From the NCBI GenBank assembly GCA_963169105.1, contig OY720634.1:153395584-153459583 (forward strand): a stretch of 64,000 nt of DNA. The letters run 5' to 3'. The stretch's first letter is position 1. Every line of letters starts with the position of its first letter. Positions 50,680 to 61,619 of the stretch are shown here, piece after piece. Below the pieces are notes generated by a model. That model did not search any database. It was given only the letters and a program-made list of their open reading frames with translations, and was not told the DNA's origin. This DNA comes from Ceriagrion tenellum (Eukaryota; Arthropoda; Insecta; Odonata; Coenagrionidae). A program made the translations under genes and the position numbers.

Positions 50680-51195
50680 GGACGATGGTGACAGAAGACT
50701 GGAGGAGTATTGCAGAAATAAAAGCAAGGATAGCAATGGCAAAAGAGGCCTTCAGCCAGAAAAAAAACTTGATATGCAGTAAAAGCCTGGATCTGGAGCT
50801 GAGAAAGAGACTAGCTAAGGGTTACTCATGGAGCGTTTTCATGTATGTATGTGAAGCGTGGACATTAGGTAAGAGGGAAAGGAATAGAATAGAAGCCTAT
50901 AAAATGTGGGTGTGGAGAAGGATAGAAAAGTAAGATGGGTATATAAGATGAGAAATGAGGAGGTTTTGAGCAAAGTAAAAGAAGAAAGATTGCTCCCAAA
51001 GGAAATAAGGAAAAGGAAAGAAAACTGGTTGGGCCATGTGATGAGAGGGAAAAGTATAATAACTGCGGCACTTGAGGTTTCAACTGAAGGAGAGAAAAAG
51101 AGAGGAAGGAGAAGAATTAAATTGGTGGATCAGGTGAAGAGCAACAGCTATGATGAAGCAAAGAAGGAAGCTTATGGGGTCCCCCCGAGTTAAAC
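50680..51195 (+). mobile_element. LINE C-terminal fragment
   Basis: Two overlapping frames (50646-50933 and 50906-51193) continue one another. WRSIAEIKARIAMAKEAFSQ, LELRKRLAKGYSWSVFMYVC and EAWTLGKRERNRIEAYKM are followed after a +1 shift by KENWLGHVMRGKS and GEKKRGRRRIKLVDQVK. This is the C-terminal region of an RTE-like LINE ORF, broken by one frameshift. Confidence 0.88.
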
Positions 51196-51894
51196 GAAAA
51201 GCTGCGTGGGCGACCCCTAAACATAACCCGATTTCAGAGATTTTTGTACTCTTCATTTTCTCATGTCACCATCTGAGACTCTAAGACTCACGACTTTCAG
51301 ATGTCGATGAAAAATGTGACAGCCTATTCACCACGGGCATCCCCATAAACGCTGGTGTCTATTTTTAAATTATTTTACGCCATCAATTTTGTAAATTAAC
51401 ATGAAAATCATTTTGTATTCTTCATAGACGATTTTTCACGAGCGGACGGTCTCCACAAAATACGGAAAAGTATTGGTGATTAACATAGACTCTTGATGTA
51501 GCAAAAAATTTCTACGTGACAAATTTCTGGTAATAAATAATCATATCCGATATTTTTATAACGGCAAAAAGTCAAGAAAAAATTACGGCTGAGATTCATT
51601 TAACATACTCAGTTATTAAAAAAAATAAGATGGCACTTAAACGCATATTGCCAGGGAAGATTTTAAAATTATAGTATTTGACAAGATGGAAGTGTGTAAT
51701 AAAAATTACACTGACTTTCGGGAATACAACCAATAAACTAACGAAAATCTGTGTTTTGTACGGATGTTCATTTTAATATATATGACAATCATCAGACTGA
51801 TATTCTGAAATAGTTTAGGTGATTGGTATGATGTTTGTTTACTATTTAAATCTCCATTGTCTACTATATAGATCTCTATTTACTATATAGATCT

Positions 51895-52490
51895 CCATGA
51901 TAACTCTATTGCAAAAGAGATTGAAGCGACAATTGCAGCAGGAAATAGAGCATACTATTCATTGCAAAAATTATTCAAAGCAATAACCGTTAGCAGAAAT
52001 ACAAGGAAAAGAATCAACAAAACGGCCATCTGGCTTATAGTCACCTATGGTTCGGAAGCATGGGCGTTGACGGTGAGAGAAGAGAATTTGTTACAGAGGT
52101 GGGAAAGAAAAATTCTTCGGAAGATATATGGACCAGCCAATGAAGAAGGACAAGGGAGGATTAGAAGGAGTGAGGAATTGCAGCAGCTGTATTGGGAAGA
52201 TAAATATTAACAGAGATTATGAAATCAAGAATTAGGTGGACAGGGCATGTACAAAGAATGGGGGGGGGGGGAAAGAGTAGTGAAAAAAGTTTTAGAAGGT
52301 AAACCAGAGGGAAGAAGAAGTAGAGGAAGACCCAGGAAAAGATGGGTGGAGGATTTAGAAGAGGATTTGAGGAAGCTGGGGGTCCGGAGGTGGAGAGAAG
52401 TAGCGGAGAACAAAAAAGAATGGAAGGAAGTTGTGAAGAAGGCCAGGGCCCTACATGGGCTGTAGCGCCGAAGATGATGATGATGATGAT
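51895..52490 (+). mobile_element. LINE C-terminal fragment with (GAT)n tail
   Basis: Frames read IEATIAAGNRAYYSLQKLF, VTYGSEAWALTVREE, WERKILRKIYGPANEEG, then GRPRKRWVEDLEEDLRKLG and WREVAENKKEWKEVVKKAR, ending near a GATGATGAT tail at 52473-52488, the usual 3' end of such LINEs. A stop and a frameshift near 52207-52260 (poly-G tract) inactivate it. Open frames on the minus strand here are shadows. Confidence 0.9.
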
Positions 52491-53149
52491 AAAGATCTCC
52501 ATAAAACTTTACGTACCTGTTATAATTTGTAACATGAATAGATAAAAGAAAATGATTGAATGTTTCCAATTTGATTTCTTCGCAATTTGACGCTATGTGA
52601 AATCGAAGCTTTGCGGCACCTGACATGCATTTCGAAATAATTAAATCACACTTTGAATATTTACCTAAAACGTGAAATAATTCGTTTCGCAATATTATTA
52701 TAATGGTCACAAATAATATTAAGTTATCATACCGAGTAAAATAACACATTTAAATACAATTTTAACTCGCGTTTAGACTCCCGCACCGTAAACCGAAGTC
52801 GGGACATGCCTAAATTATATTATAATTTTTACAATTTACCTCTTGCCTTATTTATGTTACTACACGCATGGCGATTTACATCGTGTGAACAGATTAATTG
52901 TAATTCATTGAATGTGGTCCAAGAATTGTTATCTACTCACTTGACAAGTCATAATAGTTTTCACTCAAGAAGTCTCATGTACCGATCCAGCTACCTTGGG
53001 TATGGGAGTATTTGTGATGGAACTGAGGATTAGCTATGGGTCCCCTACCCAACATACTCTGCAAAGCATTGCAAAGTCTCGGATTCCATGAGTACCGTAA
53101 AGGCGGTAGGTCTCGCGGTCGTGATGCGGCCGTGGGATTCCATGCTGAG

Positions 53150-53516
53150 CAAGGTAATATTTTCAAACACAGAGAGGAATGTCTGAAGAGAACCTGAAAT
53201 TGATGACGGCTTCCTCATCAGCTTAGAAGAGACCGGCTGTTGAATAAATCATGAACCTCACCAACAGTGTTAAAGAACACATGCGAGGTATCCATTCAAA
53301 TCAGGACAAAAGCCATCAGGAAAAAACTCCTGTAAATGCAGATATTCTTTCGTTTTGGAGGAAAAAAGCTGAGTAGAATACTAGCAGAATTTTATAAAAT
53401 GATGAAAAAACGTAAATGTTCTTTAATAATATCAAAAAACGTTAAGGGTTCAATCTTTATAAATGACTTTGTTAAACCCTCCTGTTTCTCTTAAAACCAT
53501 TTCACACTCACTCGTG
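53150..53516. repeat. Direct repeat, left copy (367 bp)
   Basis: Matches 55559-55928 over its whole length with scattered substitutions and small indels. It starts caaggtaatattttc and ends cactcactcgtg. The two copies are 2.4 kb apart in the same orientation. They lack the TG...CA ends of ordinary LTRs, so they may be terminal repeats of an unclassified element or two copies of a dispersed repeat. Confidence 0.85.
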
Positions 53517-54089
53517 ATGCGCTTGCGGTCGTAAAATAGGCCAGGATGGGTTGATTTGGGACGAGAGGAAAAAAACGACGAAAAAGAGGGAAAAATAGGG
53601 AGCCGTTTGGATTTAAATTGATGACCTGGAAGAGAGGGATTCCTAACGCGCCCGCTAACAGTCACAGCCCCATTTGACGACGGAGCTAGTTCTATACGGT
53701 GTGGGTGAACGTAGGATAAAATGGATGGGAGAGGACACGAGGATAGATTCTGATCATAGTCTGGATTCACTAGGAGAGATTAAGTTTTGGCCATTGTTTG
53801 GACTTCAGATGCGTGTTTCCTGGCTCCTAGCCTCAACCCCCTTCTACCAACCAAATGTTCTTTTCCCATTATAATGAGTAAGCGCACAATCGTTTATTTA
53901 ACCCATTCCCTGCCGCCCTAATACTTCATCTGAACATGTTCTGATGTGGAAAAATTTCATAAAAACTAAGATTGCACACAAAAACTGAGGCAAAAAAAAT
54001 TAAGTAAAAATCAGCCAACTAATCCACCATAAAAAATAAATGTAGGTACTAACGACCCTTTTTTGTATATTGCTGAGATATTTGTGGTG

Positions 54090-54580
54090 TTCAACTAAAC
54101 AATCTGTTCCGCCGACGCCTCGGCGGCAACCATCGTTATCTCCTGAACCGCGCTCGCGGCAAAAACTGCGTTTGCACCGTTTCCTTGATATTGACTTTGT
54201 TCCAAAAGTTACCCCACCCTCTCCGCCAGAAAAAACACTCTTCGCCGATAAACTCGCGAACGCCTGCGCGGTTATTCCTCGCGAGAATTGTCGCGCGATT
54301 CTCTGTCTCGCGTTCGCTGTCCGCAATGCCCTCTTCTATACTGAAAACGATGGCGGCAGATTCTTATTGCCGGCGCAGCGTCTCTGCCAATCAACGTGCC
54401 GACAAGGATTCCCCTACTCCCCTAAATTCCTGCTCCAGACAGCTGTTCCCCCTCCAAAGCGTGCCCGAAGTCCTCTTCTCGAAGCCGGCATTGCTCTTCT
54501 TTGAACCTAACCGTCTAGCAGGAAGGACCGGTTGCACTGATGACATCAAAATGCCCTCGTTATACCAAGTGTACAGTATT
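54090..54580. promoter_or_regulatory. CpG-rich island, possible promoter or first exon
   Basis: About 490 bp dense in CG dinucleotides (cgccgacgcctcggcggcaa, cgcgagaattgtcgcgcga) within AT-rich DNA, between the two direct repeats. Two overlapping + frames (132 and 144 codons) have no recognised domain. atggcggc occurs at about 54350. Function is inferred from composition only. Confidence 0.3.
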
Positions 54581-55558
54581 TAGTCTGAGGAATTGCTGTC
54601 AATTATAATGCTTGTCGTTATATAAATGTTCCCGCTGGAAGTTAATCACACTGGCTAAGATTGTTGTTATTTTCTCTCAACTCCGCCTACCTGTCTCAGT
54701 AAATTCACTCGCAACGTCAGATCCTAGAGACTTGTGTTGCAACTTCAAATATTAAAGATCAACTTCGGCAATTTAACTGGGATAACCTGAATATTTTATA
54801 ATGTTTTGCATTTTTATGGGGAAAAACGCGCACCGAGGAGGTGAAAGCTGTACCTCATTTTGCTAAATATTTGGCGGAATGAAAACATGATATTGTTTTT
54901 CAATTAAATAGAAAAACACGAATACTTCAAATGTTTTTTATCGAGGATATTAATTCTATTGCTATGATTTTTCACAACTTTAGGCATCTATGCCGATACA
55001 CGAAAGACGAACAATGAAGCCACCAAACGTTCGATGTTCTGCTGTACGATGGTTCTTAAAAATCACTCGAAAGACATCACTCGAATGAAGTGATCTTGAT
55101 CAAAGGTGAACGGATTCATAAACTTCGAACGTAAGCAAAGTTATGAAATCGGTCCCCTGAACTCGTATCTCGGAATATGCAAAGGGCGCATAAAGTTTGT
55201 AGCCGAAGTCAAGCCTGTGATAAAATCACATGTTTTTGACAAAGTGACGGGGCTGTCAGAGCTGTGATGAAAACTCTCTGTCATATCCCGTTCCAAATGG
55301 GCACCCTTCCTCTTTGCACCTTCACTGCAATAAATCGGTGTGTGATGCGGCGCGCCGCAAGGGTGACCCTATCACATAAAACCGATATGTTGGTACGGTG
55401 GAGTCATTACTCAGGCCGCTAGTGGCTTGGGGCGGGAGTGCGCCGCTCTATCGAGATATGTCACTTTGATGAGTACGAAAATCCACCTCGCGCAGCGAAG
55501 AGGTACCGAAGTCCATTTACATCTCAGCAAGATTACAGTTTCCCCATCCCATGCCAAA

Positions 55559-55928
55559 CAAGGTAATATTTTCAAACACAGAGAGGAATGTCTGAAGAGA
55601 ACCTGAAATTAATGACGGTTTCCTCATCAGCTTAGAAGAGACCGGCTGTTGAATAAATCATGAATCTCACCAACAGTGTTGAAGAACACATGCGGGTTTA
55701 TCCATTTAAATCAGGACAAAAGTCATCAGGTAAAAACTCCTGTAAACGCAGATATTCTTTCCTCTAGGAGAAAAAAAAACTGAGTAGAATACTAGCAGAA
55801 TTTTATAAAATTATGAAAAAAACGTAAATGTTCTTTAATTATATCTAAAAACGTTAAGGGTCCAATCTTTATAAATGACTTCATTTAACCCTCCTTTGTC
55901 TCTCAAAACCATTACACACTCACTCGTG
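55559..55928. repeat. Direct repeat, right copy (370 bp)
   Basis: Partner of 53150-53516, same orientation. Differences include an insertion in an A run and several transitions, consistent with an old duplication. Confidence 0.85.
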
Positions 55929-56359
55929 TCATGACCCATTATGCTGAGATGTTGAAAATAGGGAAAATAAAATGTGAAATGTTTTGTTTTTTGTTATCAT
56001 GTGTTATGTTGTTGATTTGCACAATAAAGTACTAAAATTTACTTTTTGTTGAATAAATATAAATTTATCATCACACATGTATGTCAATGCGCCAATCTAT
56101 CGAACGGACTCAAGAAATTTACAATGCATTGCATTTCGCATGCTGGGAAATAAAATTTTGGTAACGCTATATTGTTAATACTTCACTTTTGTCTTTTTGG
56201 GAAATTATATGTTGAATAAAAACACTAATAATCCTTAAAAAATAGCAATCTAGATAATTGTATTTTGAATTCAAATTATTGCTAGGGAAATTATTTTGAC
56301 ATACTTAACAATTATAAGAAAAGTGAACCTCGCAAATATAACGCTTGCTACAATTAGAA

Positions 56360-56740
56360 CAAATCGTACATCTACATCTACACCTACATTCTACCCCGCG
56401 AGCCACCACATGGGCGTGTGGCAGGGGGTGGTAGGTCACCAGCCGTGTAAAGATGTAAAATTTTTGGAGGTGAAATGGTGACATGTACTATGGGAGTGTA
56501 TTTGGAGGAGCTCAGTTTTTTTGTGGTCGCTTATTGTGCTCGGAAAGAACGAGTTCTTGTACCTATCTGTTCGGCAGAGTATCTCTTTTATTTTATCACA
56601 TCTGTCAGACCTAGAAATGTAGTCAGGCGTCATGATAATATTTTCTGTGTCGCTCTGAAACACACCAGTTCTGAATATCTCAAGTGGTCTAAGCCTAACG
56701 TGCAGCCTCCGAGTCTCTAGGGGCTCCCACCTTAACCCTT
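56360..56740 (-). mobile_element. LINE 3' end, minus-strand copy
   Basis: The complement matches the LINE at 12060-12662: SRSDRCDKIKEILCRTDRYK, NSFFPSTISDHK, then the same 3' UTR and a GTAGATGTA tail, seen on the + strand as acatctacatctacacctac at 56369. The 75-codon minus frame at 56436-56663 is its residual ORF end. Confidence 0.88.
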
Positions 56741-56929
56741 TTTAACATATTATAATTTATCATGTAATGTACATGTAGATGTACTCATGAGGAAACTGAG
56801 CTCCTCTTGCAACCTCATTCGTTATTTTAGGTATTCAGTCAGTTGAGATGTTTTATTAACAATTTATTATGGCCTTTTTTATTCCCATGTGTCCCAAAAT
56901 ATTATTTTCTGGGGTTTATCCCCACATTC

Positions 56930-57290
56930 ATTCAAAAGATTCATAATTCAAAAGCGTGCTGTGAGAGTAATCGCCAAGAAATCATATTGTGTCCCTTCCA
57001 AGCCCACATTTAAATCTCTTTAAGGTTCTTCTCCTTCCATGTGTATATATACTTTCTATTATTATGGTTATCAGGTAAAATCTTCATGAATTTCATCTAA
57101 ACTCTGTCATTCATCAGTATTATACTAGAAAATCTGATCATTTGCATTTAAATAGCATCAGAACTAATACCAAAAACTCGTCCCCGTGAAAATGGGAATT
57201 AGAATTTATAACAAGTTGCCAAAAGAATTGAAATGTGCTAAATCCACCAATGTCTTAAAATCCAAGATGACGTCTTTTCTCCATGAAATA
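56930..57290 (+). mobile_element. LINE C-terminal fragment of another family
   Basis: FIIQKRAVRVIAKKSYCVPS, then after interruptions VKMGIRIYNKLPKELKCAKS and FKSKM-like TSFLHEISFYSI, the closing blocks of Jockey/CR1-type ORF2. It probably pairs in family with the 26590-27250 fragment. Confidence 0.8.
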
Positions 57291-57479
57291 TCATTTTATT
57301 CGATTTATGTATATTTAAACAATAATTGGTTTACTTTGTTTTTGTGTTTACCTAACTACCATACTAACAGCATTGTAAATATTGTGTTCATATTCTTTAC
57401 CCTACTCTTGACATTCATGTATACAATTTACTTGTCCTTTGGCAAACAAAATATTATTATTTTAGTCATCACGTGACTC

Positions 57480-57900
57480 GTAATTCGTAATTCGAATTCG
57501 TAATTGTCACATTAAAAGGGATGAAATTTGCATCAAACCTTCTTGTGAGCTTTTTTGGAACCACTTGGACCTTGTGTAGTAGAATCTGCAGCTTGTATCT
57601 TCCTAACAATAGCCATTGCTGGTTTATTTCGTGGCAGCCGCTTCCCACTTTCAATGTACGGGGTAATAAAGTGTTTTCCACTTCCTCAAGAAATATTATT
57701 CTCTCGAGGAGAAGATGTTTTTGCCAGGAGGAATTTATTTCCATCCTCAGCATGAAAGCATTGCATGCTATTTTATCAACAATGCTGTAAACTACTATTT
57801 CAGGCCAACGGTTAGCTTTCCCCCTAGATGCGTACGTGGCAATAAGCTTATCCAGAGTGTCAATTGCCTCTTTTTTACTATCTCAGTCGAGTATCATCTT
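57480..57900 (-). pseudogene. piggyBac-like transposase remnant
   Basis: The minus strand reads DKLIATYASRGKANRWPEIV, then VYSIVDKIACNAFMLRMEIN, the conserved RWP and INA-like blocks of the piggyBac (DDE_Tnp_1_7) C-terminal half, followed by an open tail. A stop lies just upstream and the catalytic Asp region is not found. It is diverged from the 30470-30905 remnant. Confidence 0.75.
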
Positions 57901-57960
57901 TTTCTGACGCGACGCATTAGAAGGCGAGGACTTAACGCCTCCACCACCGGGGCCGACAGA

Positions 57961-58153
57961 GAAATGGACAAAAATGGACAGAAATGGACAGAAACGGTTA
58001 GAAATGGTTGGAAATGGTTTAAAATGAACATAAATGGATGGAAATGGTTAGAAACGGACAAAAATTGATAGAAATGGACAGAAATGGACAGAAATTGATA
58101 GAAATTGACAGAAATGGACAGAAATGGATGAAAATGGTTAGAAATGGATGAAA
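57961..58153. repeat. Minisatellite, unit about 10 bp (gaaatggaca)
   Basis: About 19 variable units of aaatggacag/aaatggttag type. The 109-codon minus-strand frame here encodes only a repetitive F/H/P/I-rich peptide and is not a gene. Confidence 0.92.
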
Positions 58154-58208
58154 TGGAAACGCGGTGTACACTTGTTTTTGAAGTTGCGTGCCCCTCGCCT
58201 TTACTTAG

Positions 58209-58426
58209 CCCTTTGAGTGCCAACCGATTTTCTAGGTACTATGCTAAAATTGCCGTAGAATTTTTGCTTTAAGCTTCATAAGTAATCTGCATTTAGGAGC
58301 CATCTGCGAACAATCAGTGAAATACCAGTATCTAAGAGTGACATTGCAGGAGGAGCGCTACCGCGCTCCTGGCACTTTTCGCGAGAGACAGGAGGAGCGC
58401 GATAGCTCTCTCCGGCACTCTAAGGG
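58209..58426. mobile_element. piggyBac-type MITE, 218 bp
   Basis: Ends ccctttgagtgcc and ggcactctaaggg are flanked by TTAG (58205) and TTAA (58427), one base from a perfect TTAA duplication. Inside are two near-identical hairpin modules (aggaggagcgc...). Non-coding. It lies next to the transposase remnant at 57480-57900. Confidence 0.85.
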
Positions 58427-58430
58427 TTAA

Positions 58431-59950
58431 TTTATCTCACATTTAACATGAAGCCTAACCGTTAGCTGTGATCTTTGATTCTAATTTTCATCTTTCCTTT
58501 GGGGGGGCATTTTGGAGTAATTTTGATCAATGTTGGAAGGAGGAATGTATGGTTAGAATATAGCTGTGCTTGTACAATGCATTTACCTGCACAAATAGAT
58601 GCATGTACACATCCACCATTATGATTGCAACGTTGAAACACAAAAAACTGCTTAAAATGCCTGATATTTTGGCCATAAAATAATTCCTGTACCAACTTGG
58701 AGCATTTTTTCAATCACCTGTATAGCTGCGTACTTGCGAGTAGGCAAGCTTCGTGTAAGACCCGAGAAAGAACCGAGGATAAAATGGTCAGTATGAGACC
58801 AATGAATGCTCAGTTTATTGAGAAAATGAACTTTCTTGTTAAAATGTGATAATTGAACTCAAACATTATCGATTAAGAAACTAATAAGTTATTGCAAAGA
58901 TGTGCTTAAGCCCTTTGCAGACCAGATTTGCAAAGCATTTATACAAGATATTTTTATTTTGCAGTTTTACATTGACTACTAGATTAATAATTAACTACCC
59001 CAACAGCCACAAAAATGGAATTAAATCTGCTGTATTGAGCTTTTCAGTATCTGCTAATAGATATTTTAAATTATAGGAACGAACATGTTCAGAGGGTTTT
59101 AACGCCCTCCCCGGCGATTTAATTAAGTTAATGTGTTGATGAAGGAAACTTTTACGGAAAGGAAATCAAATTATTTTAAATTCTTAAGAAATATTATGAC
59201 CATATAATTTAATTTCAATGTTTTTATAGAACAGTAAATGGTTGTTAGAGCATATATACGCCTCGAAACTTATAACTAGAAGTCTTTATACATAATATTT
59301 CTAAACAGTAAAGCAACATAAACATTATTGCAAGTAGAAGTTAAAAATTAGCAACAAATTCAATTATCGTAGGAAACAAATGCATTCTCTCTAAATTGAT
59401 GTGTGATGGTTTCTCTCTTGAATAAATCTTAACCACTACTTATCATCGTGTAGTTTTGAAAATTTAACGTATATCAATTTAACTGTACCCAAAAAGTTTA
59501 GGTGCTTGGAAACATATGATTCACAAAGGAAGGGATAGTCTTGTAAAAATGATACATGAATAAGACAACAAATTGAAGATCTAAGAACTTCACCAATTTT
59601 ATAGCAAGGAGGAATGAATAAAAAAATAGCTGCTGATAATTGACCAAAAATCATTTAATGAAAACTTACGAATTTTATTTTTTTGAATGCGTATTTTGGT
59701 TAAAGTCATTACCTTGAGCACTCATATTTGCAAAAACCAGATGAAGAAATAAAAAGGTGAAGCGATGAACGGACATTATCAGTAAATGGCGAATAATAAA
59801 TTGAAATTGAAATATTCCGCATTTTTTTTTAAATTTTATGTCACTGCAAGACCGTTTGAATAGGAGTTGAACTCTTCTAGCATTTAAAACACCGGAAAAT
59901 AACTGATTTTACGCTTAATTTTTCGATGGTTAAACTATAAAATTAATAGA
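58431..59950. other. Intergenic, nothing recognised
   Basis: AT-rich sequence without a supported gene or repeat boundary. Confidence 0.45.
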
Positions 59951-59989
59951 AATGAGTTCATGCTCATTTGGTACGTCACCTTGCTTCTG

Positions 59990-60510
59990 TTTCTCGGTTG
60001 AAAATCTTCTTTCGAAGTCTTCCGTCTCTTATCCTTCAGGATCATTCTGGCAGCAGCGAACGCCATCTTGTGGATTTTGCCGCAACTACTGGAACAGGAA
60101 GAGACCGAAAACCGTCGTCCGTCTGTTTGGTGTCCGGTCTCCTTGAGATGTTGACTCCCTGCTCGGAAAGGCGGTGAGTCACTCCGACAGCAAACAAATC
60201 CCGATTCGCCTCTCTCTCTCCTTCTCCTCCCCCGGTCAAAAGACGAGTACCCAAGCGAAGTACTCTCACGAAGTCTTCTTCCTTCTTATTCCTGCTTCTT
60301 ATCCCTTCTTACTTTCGCCCTCTTTTCTGGTTCTTCCTCCTCGTGGGGGGTTGGCTGTTCGAAGGATAGCTGTTTGCTGGAGAGTAAGTGTGGGTGTGCC
60401 GCAAGGCTTTCTCCTTGCACCACTCCTCTTAAGAGATTTGTTTTAAAGAAGAGATGCCCCGTGAGATATTTGTATTAAGAGGAGGTCGGCTGAACCCGAG
60501 GTAAGGTTTT
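59990..60510. promoter_or_regulatory. GC-richer patch with a good splice donor, possible 5' exon
   Basis: Sequence around 60030-60420 is richer in GC and CpG than its surroundings and contains ggcg-gtgagt at 60170-60179, a near-consensus donor. It could be a non-coding first exon and promoter of a gene continuing out of the window. No start codon context or protein domain supports it further. Confidence 0.25.
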
Positions 60511-61196
60511 CCTCTATCACGTAGTAAATTCCGCTTACGGGGCACTTATGAAATCGCTACACAGATGGCTTGCTATCTCTTGCTCTCAACTCGCCCAATT
60601 TGTAAGGAGACTCGGAGAATGTTTCGCCGCAGAATGGGATATATGTATGAATCTTTTTATATTCGCAATCCGCCTAATTTATTTCAATGCTCTGTCGGCT
60701 ATCGTACCCTTTACAACGATCTCACTCCAACGTGCTATCCTGATTAAAAGTTTTCTGTTGATATTGCAAGGAGTTGGAAGGTTAGAAGAACGATAGAAAT
60801 AAAAACGAATTGATATCGCTTACTTATTTTTCGCTTTGTTTCCCAAAGCTTTGGTGTCACGTATACCTTTTTAAATTTGCTCAGTTTTGGACGGATTTAT
60901 TACTTATTATGATTTATTACTATATTATGAATTACTTGCGTTTCTCCCCCGACTACTGAGCAACCTCTTCTCACGGAGTTTTCCGATTTTTCTGCACCTC
61001 CGCCTGTTTTCACCTCGGGGCGAGATTTGCGATGCCTTTTTGGAAATAGACGTATGAAGAGCTTTCCCTCGTGACTTCCTCCGGTATATACTTTCCCTTG
61101 AGCAATTGCTACTTGTTGAGGACGATGATGGGCGGCGGGATGGGCGGATGAGGCGGAAGGATCTGCGGGAGGGAAAAGGGAAAAGACACAGGTTCG

Positions 61197-61619
61197 GTGT
61201 CGATTGGCAAACCTGTTCCCATGGACAACGGACCCAACGCTCTCAGGACGTGTCTCTATACCAACCGAACTCCGTCAAGCGGCCCTCAATCTATCACCGC
61301 CCGGAAGGACGCTATCGAACAACGCCTTGATCAACACCAGCAGAACGATGACTTTTCGGAAAATAATCCTCCCTTGACACTGCGTCCAGCACAGTTTCAA
61401 AACTCGGTCACGGTGGCGATGAGAATAAAATCACAACGAATCAACGAGAGCAATTTTTCAATGAGAAATAACAACAACTATCTTACAGTTCAACAACGAG
61501 GAATTGGGTCAGTTTTTTGTACAGTTGTTCCTTTCTCAAAAAATAATAAAAATTTATTAAAAATACGATTAAAATTACGTCGAATATATATTTGGACACC
61601 CCACTCACTCGACTATTGA
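61197..61619 (+). other. Unrecognised 140-codon open frame
   Basis: Starts MSIGKPVPMDNGPNALRTCL and is rich in N, Q and S, with non-repetitive composition, unlike the transposon relics around it. No domain, signal peptide or membrane segment is apparent. It could be exonic, but I see no partner exons. Confidence 0.25.

Noticed and set aside
52225..52749. 174-codon minus-strand ORF
   Set aside because: It is antisense to a LINE C-terminal region whose + strand blocks are recognisable.
53150..55928. LTR retrotransposon
   Set aside because: There is a direct repeat pair, but no TG...CA ends, primer-binding site, or gag-pol similarity was seen.
57894..58223. 109-codon protein on the minus strand
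   Set aside because: It is the translation of a 10-bp minisatellite, a repetitive peptide with no family.
60360..60480. Reverse transcriptase motif VGVPQGFLLAPLL
   Set aside because: It resembles GVPQGSVLGPLL, but nothing before or after continues the domain and stops follow at once; a tiny relic at most.
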